64,000 nt of DNA from Sulfitobacter indolifex (GTDB taxonomy: Bacteria > Pseudomonadota > Alphaproteobacteria > Rhodobacterales > Rhodobacteraceae). Below, one piece after another: positions 1 to 8,707 of the stretch; position 1 is the stretch's first letter; every line of letters starts with the position of its first letter. Under the pieces are notes generated by a model. The model worked only from the letters and a program-made list of their open reading frames with translations, was not told the DNA's origin and searched no databases. The stretch spans positions 1 to 64,000 of the forward strand of contig NZ_CP084955.1 of NCBI RefSeq assembly GCF_022788655.1, in the 5' to 3' direction. A program made the translations under genes and the position numbers.

Positions 1-696
1 CTAGACATCTGCGATCAGAACGATGCGCCTGCCAAGCCCGACTTCGGCCTGAACCGCCTCTGCCATGACAGTGCTGAAATGGGTCTCAAGATAGCGCACA
101 ACAAACCCGCTGCGGGCGGCCAGCGTGTACCGCCCGCCCTCGTCCGACACAAAACGCAGGGGCGCGAACCAATTGCGATGCTTGTCAGGATAAAGCGCGC
201 GCAGCCTCTCTGACACCGCCGACCACGACGTACCATCGTTCACGGGCGGGACATCTTGCACCGCCTTGGCAAAATCGACCTTCACCACCGAAGAACTTTG
301 GGCAGGGTCCATGCTCTCCATCCGTTCGGCATAATCCTTACCAACGGCGGTCCAGGTCGCGCGCGATATTTCAAACACCCGCAGAATGTTCAGCCGATAG
401 GCCCCGACCCTGCCCCGTACCCCCTTGCGCACACAGATCAACAGCCGGTCATCCACCCAGCGTTTGATCTCGCGTTTCACGGTACGTTCCGTTACATGCC
501 ATATCCGCGCCATTTCTGGCTGGCCCACGCAGAAATGGTCCAGTTTCCAATTGTACCGTGCCGTGATCAGGGTACAAAGTCGTGTCATCGAAATCTGTTG
601 GGCTGGCGTGCCATGCAGCCCCGAAACGCTTAGTGCTGTCAGGACATCATATTTCATAGACCCTGCACCGGGTCCGGTTAGCCGCTTTGGTTCCAT
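1..696 (-). CDS. DnaA-like plasmid replication initiator
   Basis: Probable initiator of this replicon. The N-terminal half looks like a helix-turn-helix region (WHVTERTVKREIKRW around residue 66). The C-terminal ~75 residues resemble the DnaA N-terminal domain, with a W..V...L...YP..H.NWF.PLRF pattern and a hydrophobic end. No AAA+ ATPase domain is present, as is known for the short DnaA-like replicases of Rhodobacterales plasmids. It is transcribed away from parAB across a repeat-rich intergenic region. The ATG at 696 has a GAGA sequence about 7 nt upstream; Met14 is an alternative start. The stop codon is at the very edge of the window, so the gene is complete. The family assignment is from memory of the motif. 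Confidence 0.72.
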   Translation of the reverse strand: MEPKRLTGPGAGSMKYDVLTALSVSGLHGTPAQQISMTRLCTLITARYNWKLDHFCVGQPEMARIWHVTERTVKREIKRWVDDRLLICVRKGVRGRVGAYRLNILRVFEISRATWTAVGKDYAERMESMDPAQSSSVVKVDFAKAVQDVPPVNDGTSWSAVSERLRALYPDKHRNWFAPLRFVSDEGGRYTLAARSGFVVRYLETHFSTVMAEAVQAEVGLGRRIVLIADV

Positions 697-1055
697 GATA
701 ATCTCACTGTCTCACCTCACAACGCCGACCTTCATTGGGTCGATTCTGATTGAGGTTGATAAGTGCATGAAATCCCGCTTTCTGTCAATGCTTGCCGAAA
801 TACACGAATTTCCAATATAATATTTAAATCAGGTATATCAGGTATAGGGTGACACTAGTATGTCACCCTATCGAAGCCTTCGTGTCACCAATACTGGATG
901 GAAACTTCTTTATCTGTCACCAAATATAGTTGATTTGTCCTGCGATTCAGATGGCGTGACCGATTTACAGGATTTCAAAAGCCGAAAGTTTGCTTTTGCC
1001 AATTTGACCATATCCCGTTAATGAAGAAGAATATGAAAATAGCAAGAGCAGCACC
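697..1055. other. Putative replication origin / control region
   Basis: This 359-bp gap lies between the divergent initiator and parA. It contains an AT-rich stretch (about 806-830), a tandem 9-mer ATCAGGTAT (828-836 and 837-845), a 28-bp dyad (844-871) and heptamers TGTCACC at 861, 883 and 915, with the inverted copy GGTGACA at 848. An AT-rich segment beside short direct and inverted repeats, next to the initiator gene, is the usual layout of an iteron-type origin. Promoters for both genes must also lie here. No clear DnaA box was seen. Confidence 0.55.
844..871. repeat. 11-bp inverted repeat in origin region
   Basis: Arms ATAGGGTGACA and TGTCACCCTAT are perfect inverted copies separated by 6 nt (CTAGTA). 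The TGTCACC part of the arm recurs at 883-889 and 915-921. The site could bind the initiator (autoregulation or iteron) or ParB. Confidence 0.6.
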
Positions 1056-2360
1056 ATGAGAGACCATTCAGACCTTCAGGACATGAACGCGCGCAGTCTC
1101 GCACAACAGGCATCTGTTCGGCGCGCAACATTCGATCCCGGCATCGTCAAGGCACTGCGCCCCTTCTCAATCTGGGAAATCAGCCAGTTCATGTTCGACA
1201 TCCCCCCCGATACCCTGCGCAAGAAACTGGCCGAAGACCCCGCCCTGCCCCAGGGCGAAACCCAGGATGATGGCCGCCAGCGCTGGTTCTCGCTTAAGGA
1301 AATCAACGAACTGCGCCGCCGCTTGCGGTTCCGGGGTAAAACACTGCTGCCCCGCCGCCCCGATGGCCGCGCCATCCGCGTTGCCGTGTCCAACTTCAAG
1401 GGCGGCGTGGGCAAGACTGTCGTGGCGCAGCACCTGGCAAATGCCGCCGCGCTTGATGGCTATCGCGTGCTGTGCATTGACTTTGATCCGCAGGCCACGC
1501 TCACCCACTCCATGGGTCTGGTCGAGGTGAAGGAAGGCAACACCGTCTGGGGCATCATGTGCCGCGATCTGTGCCACGAGGCGGACCGGATCATGAACAG
1601 CTATGACCTGCCCGAAGAATGCCCCTACCCCGCCTCCGATGAACTGCCCGAAGATGTGCAAAGCATTGGCGCGCAGCGGACGCAGGATTTCATCCAGCCC
1701 ACCTGCTGGCCCACCATCGACATCATCCCCAGCTGCGCCAACGCGGCCTTTGTCGAATTTGCCAGCGCGCAATACCGGGCCTTGCACAAGGCATGGTCGT
1801 TCTTTGGATGTGTGGCGCGGTATCTCGATGAACTGCCCGACGATCAATATGACGTCATCATTTTCGACTGCCCGCCCGCCATCGGCTACCAGTCTCTAAA
1901 CGCCGCTTTTGCGGCTGATATTCTCTATATTCCCTCCGGTCCCGGTTACTGGGAATACGATTCCACCACCAGCTATCTGGGCCAGTTGGGTGACGCGATG
2001 GAGGATATCTCGGACGGGTTTGGTAAGCTGGCAGCGGACGCAGGTATAACGCTTCCTAAACGGTTTATGGACATTCGTATCCTTATGACCCGCTTTGAAA
2101 CCAACAACCCTTTGCATACCGCGATGATGGATGCTTTTCGCAATGTCTTTGGCGCTGACGTTTGCCAGAACCCGATTGAAATGACCCGCGCGGTCGAACA
2201 ATCGGGGCGGTTTCAGATGTCGGTTTACGAACAGGACTACCGCCAGATGACCCGCGAAACTTGGAAACGCGCGCGGCAAAGTTTTGACCGGTCTTATGAG
2301 GAATTCAGGGCAACCATGCTGAATGCCTGGGACCGCGCCATAGAAACAGGAGAGATGTGA
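1056..2360 (+). CDS. parA: ParA-type partition ATPase
   Basis: Plasmid partition ATPase that moves ParB-bound centromeres. An N-terminal region with a MerR-like helix-turn-helix (about residues 35-95) is followed by a deviant Walker A motif KGGVGKT near residue 115, the Walker A' motif DFDPQATLT and a Walker B motif IIFDCPPAIGYQ. The length of 434 residues fits the long type-Ia ParA/RepA proteins that also repress their own operon through the N-terminal domain. parB starts 1 nt after the stop, so the two form an operon. The ATG at 1056 has an AAGAGCAG purine stretch upstream. Confidence 0.92.
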   Translation: MRDHSDLQDMNARSLAQQASVRRATFDPGIVKALRPFSIWEISQFMFDIPPDTLRKKLAEDPALPQGETQDDGRQRWFSLKEINELRRRLRFRGKTLLPRRPDGRAIRVAVSNFKGGVGKTVVAQHLANAAALDGYRVLCIDFDPQATLTHSMGLVEVKEGNTVWGIMCRDLCHEADRIMNSYDLPEECPYPASDELPEDVQSIGAQRTQDFIQPTCWPTIDIIPSCANAAFVEFASAQYRALHKAWSFFGCVARYLDELPDDQYDVIIFDCPPAIGYQSLNAAFAADILYIPSGPGYWEYDSTTSYLGQLGDAMEDISDGFGKLAADAGITLPKRFMDIRILMTRFETNNPLHTAMMDAFRNVFGADVCQNPIEMTRAVEQSGRFQMSVYEQDYRQMTRETWKRARQSFDRSYEEFRATMLNAWDRAIETGEM

Positions 2361-2361
2361 C

Positions 2362-3429
2362 ATGGCCAAGAGCAACAAATTCGGCTTTGCCCCGGTGGAG
2401 CCCGACGCCCCGAGACGCCGCGAACGGTCGGTCGGGCCGATGGGTGCCGCGGTGCGCGAAGCCGCGGAAAGCCTGACAGACGCCACCGACGCCAAAGTCG
2501 AAAAGCGCCGCCAGAATGCCAAAGACGCCGAAGCGTTCCGCGCCGCGCAGGACGAAGGCCGCGTGTTGATCGCGCTGGAGTTGTCGCAGATCTCAGCCGA
2601 CGATCTGCCGCGTGACCGGATGGATCTGGATGCTGTGGCATCCTCGGACGAGATGGAGGAACTCAAGGCCTCGATCCGCGAGCGGGGCCAGAAGGAACCC
2701 ATCGAAGTCTACCCGGGGCCGGACGGCAGTTACCAGCTCAAGAAAGGGTGGCGTCGTTTTACCGCGCTGTCGCAACTGATGGCGGAAACCGGCGATGCTC
2801 GTTTTGGCACCATCACCGCGCGGATTGAACGCGGTGATGATGGGCGGTTGGCGCGCTATATCGACATGGTCGAAGAAAACGTCGTGCGCGAAGATCTCAC
2901 CTTTGCCGAGATGGCACAGGTTGTAATCACCGCCGCGCAGGATGGCGGGGTGGGGGAGCCGGACCCCGATGCGCTGGTGGCGCGGCTGTACGGATCGCTG
3001 CACAAGATGAAAAAATCTTACATCCGCAGCTTTATTTTCCTGCTGTCGCAACTGGGCGATGTGCTACCTTTCCCCAAGGCAATTTCACGCAACCTGGGTG
3101 TTGATGTGGCACGGGCGTTCAAGACACAGGACGCGGCCGAGGCGCTGCGCGCCAAGCTGCAAGAATGCCAAACCCCTGAGGAACAGAACAAGGTGCTGGC
3201 CGAATTTGTGGAGGCTTCCAAGGGAATGCCGCAGGCCCAAAAGAAAAAGCTGGAGCCGCGTGAGAAGTTCGAGTTTCACGTCGGCTCCCTCAAGGTGACA
3301 GCGCGGCGGGGTGAATGCCGAATCGTCAGCAAGGATGATTTCGCAGCCATTCCCAAGCCTTTGCTGGAACGCGCGATCAAAGCTTTTGAGGATGAACTGC
3401 GCGGCGGCCCAAGTGTAAAGCCGCTATAA
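2362..3429 (+). CDS. parB: ParB-type partition protein
   Basis: Centromere-binding partner of ParA. Residues about 75-135 form a ParB N-terminal nuclease-like domain (SIRERGQKEPIEVYP and GWRRFTAL motifs), followed by a helix-turn-helix central part. The start ATG lies 1 nt after the parA stop, which implies translational coupling. Length of 355 residues is normal. A perfect 18-bp palindrome lies 7 bp after the stop and could be its binding site. Confidence 0.9.
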   Translation: MAKSNKFGFAPVEPDAPRRRERSVGPMGAAVREAAESLTDATDAKVEKRRQNAKDAEAFRAAQDEGRVLIALELSQISADDLPRDRMDLDAVASSDEMEELKASIRERGQKEPIEVYPGPDGSYQLKKGWRRFTALSQLMAETGDARFGTITARIERGDDGRLARYIDMVEENVVREDLTFAEMAQVVITAAQDGGVGEPDPDALVARLYGSLHKMKKSYIRSFIFLLSQLGDVLPFPKAISRNLGVDVARAFKTQDAAEALRAKLQECQTPEEQNKVLAEFVEASKGMPQAQKKKLEPREKFEFHVGSLKVTARRGECRIVSKDDFAAIPKPLLERAIKAFEDELRGGPSVKPL

Positions 3430-3436
3430 AGATAGG

Positions 3437-3454
3437 GGTAACCCATGGGTTACC
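3437..3454. repeat. 18-bp perfect palindrome after parB
   Basis: GGTAACCC-ATGGGTTACC is self-complementary over 18 bp and is followed by TCGTTTTT. It could be a rho-independent terminator for parAB (7-bp stem, CATG loop, T-run) or a parS-like centromere. The sequence alone does not separate the two. Confidence 0.6.
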
Positions 3455-3689
3455 TCGTTTTTATCTACTAAAATCATATATTTAATTAGTTTTCGGGGTG
3501 CGGCGAAGGCGCATGTAACCCGCAGGGGGCGGCGGAATTGAAGGAGTGAGCCAAATTTGACGTCTCTCCCCGGTTTCACCAGCGTTCTCACCTGTGATTG
3601 GCCGCTGTGGTCCACGGCGATGCGCCGATCAGCGCCCCATATCAGCATATTCAGTGACGATGCCAAGGCGGCGTTAGCCCCACATCATT

Positions 3690-3872
3690 TCCGTCGGGGG
3701 CTAGGACCGCGCGGCGCGCAGGGACTGGCCCGAGAATAGGGCGAGGCGTTGCTTTTCCGGCAAGTCGCTGCGCAGCCCTCCGGCATGACCTACCAGCAGT
3801 ATCGCCCGACCCCGCAGCCCGTGCAGATCAAAGGGCAGGGTGGCGACCATGGCACGGGTACCTTCGGCACCT
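3690..3872 (-). pseudogene. Tyrosine recombinase remnant
   Basis: This is a decayed copy of the integrase encoded at 6154-7251. Plus-strand 3700-3780 matches the segment around 6285-6360 (the HSLRPG motif region). Then 3782-3872 matches 6683-6770 (the region around the first catalytic Arg). The ~320 bp between these two segments is missing and several substitutions are present, so no functional protein is made. It shows that a second related integrase once lay here. Confidence 0.7.
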
Positions 3873-3941
3873 ATAGCGTTGTTCCAGGGACGCCAGTTCG
3901 GCTGATATTGGGTGTGGTCTATTCTCTTGAGAATGCTTTAG

Positions 3942-4952
3942 ATGCCGCACAAATTCAACGCTGATCGTCGCGACAATTTCCCAAACCAGAAGCTACAGGT
4001 GACCAACTGCGCAGAGTGCGACGAAAGCCTGCGGCAGCATGGCGATCTGACGGTTTGGATCAGCGATGACGCACTTGCGGTGTGGTCGGCTCCACCTCGC
4101 ACGACACCTGGCGGCCAGCCTGTCTATTCTGACTTGGCAATTGAGATGTGTCTGCAACTTCGCATGGTTTTCAAGCAGCCACTGCAGCAGACACAAGGCT
4201 TGATGCGTTCCCATGCCAAGCTTCTGAGCGTTGATATTACGGCGCTACATTTCACGACCATGTCACGCAGAGGCGATGGGGTGAGCTTGCCTCCCCAAGT
4301 TACATCCAAGAGCGCCACCCCGGTGCATCTGGTCGTGGAAAGTATCGGGTTGAAAATCTTCGGCTAGGGGGAATGGCTGGAGAAAAAGCATAAAACAAAG
4401 AGGAAACGGCGCACATGGCGTAAGCTGCACCTTAGCCTTGATTTCATCAGCGGCCAGATCGTCTGCTGACCACAGATGACATTGGTGATCCATCCGCCCT
4501 TCCGGGCCAACTGGATCAGATCGGCCCCCCCCGTTAAGCTATTCTTGGCGGATGGTGCCTATGATGGCGAGCCAACGGTTCGGGCCCTCATTGAACGCCT
4601 CGGTTCGGAGATCAAAGTCACAATCCCACTGACCGAGAACCCGATTTTGAGCACTGACGCGGCTCAAAATCCTAGCGCACGTGACCGCCATATTGTCGAC
4701 ATAGCTGCCCATGGCCGGATGGCATGGCGGACATCATCGGACTACAATCAGCGCAGCCGCGGCGAAACCTCAATGGGGCGTTGGAAGGCCGTCATTGGCC
4801 CCAAACTCAAGGCGCGGTCGTTCGAAAATCAGAAGACAGAGGCCAAGATTGGCGTCCGAATTTTGAGCCGAATGACTGGACTTGGCAGGCCTAATTTCGA
4901 ACGCTTCGCCAGAAATCCGTCTCGAGTAGGGCGCGGGCCGTGCTTAAGGTGA
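3942..4952 (+). pseudogene. IS5-family transposase pseudogene
   Basis: The product would read as an IS5-type DDE transposase. The N-terminal part contains YSDLAIEMCLQLRMVF and a Q.QGL segment. The C-terminal part contains LADGAYDGEP (catalytic Asp region) and YNQRSRGETSMGRWK (catalytic Glu region). Both parts share one frame and are interrupted by two in-frame stops, TAG at 4365 and TGA at 4467. Between the stops the frame still reads EWLEKKHKTKRKRRTWRKLH, typical of the family. The gene is therefore killed by nonsense mutations rather than by insertion. Confidence 0.8.
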
Positions 4953-5130
4953 TCTGTGTCACAAGACCGTGAAACCTGTAGAAAACACCGGTAATAACGA
5001 TGCCGAAGTCATGGATAAGACTCAAGAAATAACCCCCAAGGACGCCATTTTCGAACCTCAGATAGGCACTACAGATTAGCTTAATCCCGTAACTAGTAAT
5101 TCCTCTGAAAAATAGTACGCGGCGGGTGCG

Positions 5131-5502
5131 GTGTTAAATGTTCCACCCAGGGAGCGAGTTGATAGGGAACTGGAAAGCTGGGTTGCCGCGATGCGCAATA
5201 AGCGGACAGCGCTCAACCTGCCGACATTCATGCAGGCCTGCCCGGAATTCGCGTCCTGGGTGCGCAGTATGGACAGAATTCCTGGACGATTGGTGCGCTC
5301 TGAGCATGCCTGGAATGTGGCGCAGGATCGAATGGGCACCCAGGTGGCCATGGCCGCGTTTGCACTCGTCTTCGAGAAACACAGTGCAAGCGAGGTTGCC
5401 TCACCGGACGGATACTTGCGGCGCATGGGCGAGAAAGCCGGGGCAGGGAAGCTGCATCTCGAGCGCAGCTTCTATGGTAGGCTCAGTGGGCAGGCGGCAT
5501 GA
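5131..5502 (+). pseudogene. RepC C-terminal fragment
   Basis: The 123 residues resemble the C-terminal domain of RepC initiators of alphaproteobacterial repABC plasmids. The pattern W..A...MG...A..A.A.V.EKH...V.SP.GYLR.M.EKA.AG.L.L....GRL is the one I associate with that family. The larger N-terminal part and repA/repB are absent. The GTG at 5131 is probably only the first codon of the open stretch. It is most simply a scar of a lost repABC replicon. No function is assigned. Confidence 0.6.
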
Positions 5503-5506
5503 CGTA

Positions 5507-5541
5507 TTGATCAATAAGTGGCATTGGCATATATTGCCAAT
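5507..5541 (+). promoter_or_regulatory. parDE promoter and operator
   Basis: A -35 box TTGATC (5507-5512) and -10 box TATATT (5530-5535) are 17 bp apart. The -10 box lies in the centre of a 7-bp inverted repeat, ATTGGCA and TGCCAAT (5523-5541), so a protein bound there would block RNA polymerase. This fits autorepression by the antitoxin. A strong ribosome binding site AAAGGAGG follows at 5542-5549. Confidence 0.72.
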
Positions 5542-5557
5542 AAAGGAGGCCCGACTC

Positions 5558-5815
5558 ATGGTGACACGCAACGTTGTCCTGACCGAAACCCAAGACCATC
5601 TTGTTCAAGCACTGGTGGCGTCCGGGCGCTACCAGAATGTGAGTGAAGCCATGCGCGCTGGCTTGAGGCTGCTCGAGCAGGAAGAGGCGCAGATCGCGGG
5701 CATCCGCCAAGGGCTTCTCGAAGGTCTGGCGCAGGCCAAGGCGGGTGATTTTGCTAAGGGCAGCGGCAAAGATGCGATCCGTAGGGCTTTTGCGACTGCG
5801 CGAGCGCGTTCATGA
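5558..5815 (+). CDS. parD: ParD-family antitoxin
   Basis: Antitoxin of a type II toxin-antitoxin pair. The 85-residue protein has an N-terminal ribbon-helix-helix (VVLTETQDHLVQALVASGRY, then NVSEAMRAGLRLLEQEE), the DNA-binding and dimerisation unit of the CopG/ParD class. The C-terminal half would wrap the toxin. The ATG at 5558 is set by AAAGGAGG 8 bp upstream. It overlaps parE by 4 nt (ATGA). Such pairs stabilise plasmids by killing plasmid-free cells. Confidence 0.9.
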   Translation: MVTRNVVLTETQDHLVQALVASGRYQNVSEAMRAGLRLLEQEEAQIAGIRQGLLEGLAQAKAGDFAKGSGKDAIRRAFATARARS

Positions 5816-6147
5816 GCCGATCCTTCCGGCTGACCCGTCGTGCGGAAGCCAGCCTCACTGAAATCGCCAGATGGACAATCGAAACTTTCGGGCTGCGCCA
5901 AGCAGAACTCTACGAGGCCGAATTGCTCAACTGCTGTGAACGTATCCTGAATGGCCATGCGCATAGTCGGAGTTGCGCGGCTCTCGTTGATGATGTCGAA
6001 GACCTGCGATTCATAAGGGCAGGGGAGCATTTCCTGGTCTTTCTAGATCGATCGGACGAGGTCATCATCGTGGATATCCTCCATTCCCGAAGCGATCTCC
6101 CTCGCCATGTTACCTCGCTTTTGGCCTTAAAGTCCGAAAACTGCTGA
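5812..6147 (+). CDS. parE: ParE/RelE-superfamily toxin
   Basis: Toxin partner of ParD; ParE proteins poison DNA gyrase. The 111 residues show the family pattern: LTRRAEASLTEIARWTIETFG at the N-terminus, RILNGHAHSRSC in the middle and a C-terminal LRFIRAGEHFLVFLDRSDE with VDILHSRSDLPRH. The start overlaps the parD stop (ATGA), so the two are translationally coupled. Length is normal and no disruption is seen. Confidence 0.9.
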   Translation: MSRSFRLTRRAEASLTEIARWTIETFGLRQAELYEAELLNCCERILNGHAHSRSCAALVDDVEDLRFIRAGEHFLVFLDRSDEVIIVDILHSRSDLPRHVTSLLALKSENC

Positions 6148-6153
6148 TCCTCG

Positions 6154-7251
6154 TCACAACCCGGCTGCCTTCGTCAGGTTTACTCGGAACCGGTCGCGCC
6201 GGCGTTGATAGCGGCGGGTCATTTCCGCCGAAGCGTGGCCGAGCTGTTTCTGGACATAGCGTTCATCAACCTCTGCCGAACTGGCGAGGCCGGGACGCAG
6301 GGAATGACCGGAAAAAAGCGCGAGCCGGTCCTTTTCAGGCAGGTCGGCACGAATTCCGGCGTCCAGGACCGTGCGCTTGATCAACCGCACGACATGCTTG
6401 TCGTTCAATCTCGTCTCAGAAGCCCTTTTGCCATCCCGCGAGATGCCGACAAAGACCGGACCGAAGTTGATCTTGGCGAAGTGCAGCCATTGTTCGAGCG
6501 CGTGCACGGGGCAGCTCTGGTCGCTAGAACCGTGGCCAATCTCGACCTCGCGCCAGCCAGTCTTAGCATTGAGGGTGAGTAGGGCGCCCTTGTCGACGAT
6601 CTCGATCCAGCCACCTGAATCCGGCGTGTCATCCTTGTGCCCGTCGAGGCTGATGATTTCCGACCGGCGCAGACCGCCCGCATAGCCGATCAGCAGGATG
6701 GCCCGGTCTCGCAGACCGCGCAGGTCGAAGGGCAGAGTGGCGACCATGGCTAGAATGTCCTCGGCCAGGATAGCCTCCTTCTGCACCGGCGGACGGGCGT
6801 GTTTGCGTTTGATGCCGGCCAGTACGGAGGCGATATGGCGGTTCTTGCGATCGAGTTTGAAGCCGCGTTGCTTGTAGTTCCAGCTAAGGCCAGAAAGACG
6901 GCGCTCGATTGTCGAGACTGAGAGGGCAGGGGCCTTTCCCGTGGGTGCCGCAAGGTTAGCGAGGTAGAGCCCGATCATCTCAGGTGAAGGCGGCAAAGGG
7001 TCCGTTCCCTTCAGTCTGCACCAGCGGGTAAAGTGCACCCAGTCTTTCGCATAGGCCTTCAGGGTGTTCTCAGAAGCCGCCTGCTTTGCATAGCTGAGTG
7101 CGGTTTCTACCAGCTGATCGAGGGTGCCTGAACCAGCCACATGCGAGGGCAAGGTGATGCCATCTCTTTTCTCTTGATCGCTCTCTTCAACCTCAGCATC
7201 ATCGGATGTACTAGCGCGTGCTGAGCTTAATTTCTTGTCCTCTGTGGCCAT
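6154..7251 (-). CDS. Tyrosine recombinase/integrase
   Basis: Site-specific recombinase of 365 residues. An N-terminal SAM-like core-binding domain (about 45-150; ENTLKAYAKDWVHFTRWC) precedes the catalytic domain. Catalytic residues visible are Arg in GGLRRSE (about 195), His-x-x-Arg in HSLRPG (about 315), His in LGHAS (about 335) and the Tyr nucleophile in RRYQRR (about 347). The gene converges on parDE. A dif-like dyad lies ~54 bp upstream of its start and is a candidate substrate. A decayed relative lies at 3690-3872. It may be a phage-type integrase or a resolvase for plasmid dimers. Confidence 0.9.
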   Translation of the reverse strand: MATEDKKLSSARASTSDDAEVEESDQEKRDGITLPSHVAGSGTLDQLVETALSYAKQAASENTLKAYAKDWVHFTRWCRLKGTDPLPPSPEMIGLYLANLAAPTGKAPALSVSTIERRLSGLSWNYKQRGFKLDRKNRHIASVLAGIKRKHARPPVQKEAILAEDILAMVATLPFDLRGLRDRAILLIGYAGGLRRSEIISLDGHKDDTPDSGGWIEIVDKGALLTLNAKTGWREVEIGHGSSDQSCPVHALEQWLHFAKINFGPVFVGISRDGKRASETRLNDKHVVRLIKRTVLDAGIRADLPEKDRLALFSGHSLRPGLASSAEVDERYVQKQLGHASAEMTRRYQRRRDRFRVNLTKAAGL

Positions 7252-7304
7252 GTTTCCCCCGAAAATCTGCTAGTATTGAGACTGAGCTGCGACAGTATCT
7301 CTTA

Positions 7305-7333
7305 GTGTCCGATAATGTAAACTTATTGGACAT
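7305..7333. other. dif-like recombination site candidate
   Basis: Two 11-nt arms, GTGTCCGATAA (7305-7315) and TTATTGGACAT (7323-7333), are inverted copies with 2 mismatches, separated by a 7-nt centre TGTAAAC. The inner part ATAA-TGTA...-TTAT resembles the core of Xer dif sites. It lies next to the start of the tyrosine recombinase gene. Recombinase-binding arms of 11 bp around a 6-8 bp crossover region are the known arrangement for this enzyme family. Confidence 0.5.
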
Positions 7334-7394
7334 AACTAAGCGCGGCAAGGTAGGGCGGTTTTGGCGCTATTTGCTGGCACAAAGAGCCGTCTCA

Positions 7395-8212
7395 ATGTAC
7401 GTTGCGCGCATGACCTTTGCCCGCGCCAATACAATCGAGTCTCTTGTCACGCTACCTCTTATGCCCGCCTGGGTCACCTCTGGACGTGCAGAAACCCCTG
7501 AATATGTGGCGTTTTTGTCGGGTGCGGCGCTTGCTCACCTTCATCTTGTGTTGGCACGAGACGAAGTCCCCAGATCTTTGCTGCGGGAACGTCTCGCGCT
7601 GCGTGCCGCTGAGGCCTGTGTGACGTTTTCTGGCCGTTCTGAGCGGGCCCGGGACTTGCGGGACGCGGTTCACCTACTGCGCTCGGGAGACCTACCGGGA
7701 CCGGCAAGGGGAGGCTATTTGGCTTGGCGTCGCGCAGTCGAGCGGCCGGTGTCAGTTAGGGCGTTGTGCCGCGCTGTACCGCCCCTTGAGCAGGAGCAGA
7801 TCGCTATGTGGCTCGATGCGGGGCAGGGGGCGCCGGTCTCTCGCGCAGGCGCTCGGCTGGGATTATCTTGTGCCGTTGTTGGCCCAAGGTCTTCGCCGCG
7901 CTGACTTGGGAAAGCGCGGCGAAGACCTGCGTCTGGCCTGTCATCGCGCGGTCGTCTCATCGGCCACTGAAGCCGTGCAGCTCTCCGCCGACCTTGCGCG
8001 TCGGACGGCGCATCTGAAAGCAGTCGCCCCGAAACTCCGGGCCAAGGCTGCAAAGGAGGCGGTGGAGATTTTTTTTAACCCGTGACGCCGTGACGCCGTC
8101 CGCGTTGCCTTTGCCAAATAGGGCAGCGCGGCGGCTGTGTGATCGTTTGATTGATCTCGGTGCGGTGCGCGAGTTGACCGGCCGTGAGACGTTTCGGCTT
8201 TACGGGGTTTAG
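7395..8212 (+). pseudogene. DUF1403-family gene, frameshifted
   Basis: I recognise a DUF1403 protein (function unknown, common beside mobile genes in Rhodobacterales). The first frame reads FLSGAALAHLHLVL, ALRAAEACVTFSGR and DAVHLLRSGDLPGPA. Around 7830-7870 the family sequence moves to another frame (AQALGWDYLVPLLAQGLRR to LKAVAPKLRAKAAKEAVEIF). A TGA follows at 8083, after which recognisable C-terminal sequence continues to 8212. The gene is thus broken by at least one frameshift and one stop. A second truncated copy of the C-terminal part is at 12209-12559. Confidence 0.75.
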
Positions 8213-8214
8213 GT

Positions 8215-8320
8215 ATGGCAAAAGATCGCCCCGCAACAGAGCTCGGCCGCGAGCTTGCCGACCTTCCGCCCGAGCTGCGCTGGTGCGAGTTGATGCGCCG
8301 GATTGAGGCGGTGCTGTGGT
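8215..8320 (+). pseudogene. ScpB-like N-terminal fragment
   Basis: The first ~35 residues (GRELADLPPELRWCELMRRI, then EAVLW) look like the start of an ScpB-like protein that often follows DUF1403. The family resemblance ends near 8320. The sequence then runs into tniA in another frame, so only the first part survives. The start ATG lies 2 bp after the DUF1403 stop, which suggests a former operon. Confidence 0.5.
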
Positions 8321-8652
8321 GCTTACGTTACATTCGACGCACCTTCGGTCCTATCCGTCGGCCTTTGTCTAGATCATTGTGTGCGGCCGAAGTGCGATCC
8401 GCACGCCAGGGTCATTGGAAGTGCTGTATTGGCCAGCATCTGGTATCCCGCAGGCTATTCACGTTGACAATGGGCGAGACTTTCGCAGCGACTCCTTCCA
8501 GTCGGCCTGCGCTGAATGGGGTATTGCGGTCGAGTATAGACCACCTGGTCGCGTGCATTATGGCGGCCATATTGAGCGTCTGATCGGAACGAATATGGGA
8601 GCGGTTCATGTGCTTCCGGGAACAACGGAATCATCGCCAAAAGACAAAGGCG
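8321..8652 (+). pseudogene. tniA: tniA transposase fragment, split by IS256
   Basis: The frame opening at 8379 encodes IHVDNGRDFRS, WGIAVEYRPPGRVHYGGH and IERLIGTNMGAVHVLPG, the DDE core of TniA/TnsB-type transposases (Mu/Tn402 group). N-terminal and C-terminal parts are missing. The reading continues across the IS256 insertion: after the 8-bp target duplication the frame resumes at 10131 as EYDSTGKAA for about 20 bp before an IS3 remnant. The gene was truncated before or after the IS256 insertion and is inactive. Confidence 0.75.
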
Positions 8653-8707
8653 GATAGTGTCCCAAGGAATGGTGTAACTTTGTTCTTCGGCCATGGCTTG
8701 GCCGCAG

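Noticed and set aside
3749..3964. Open frame of 71 codons on the plus strand
   Set aside because: It is the antisense of an integrase remnant that matches 6683-6770.
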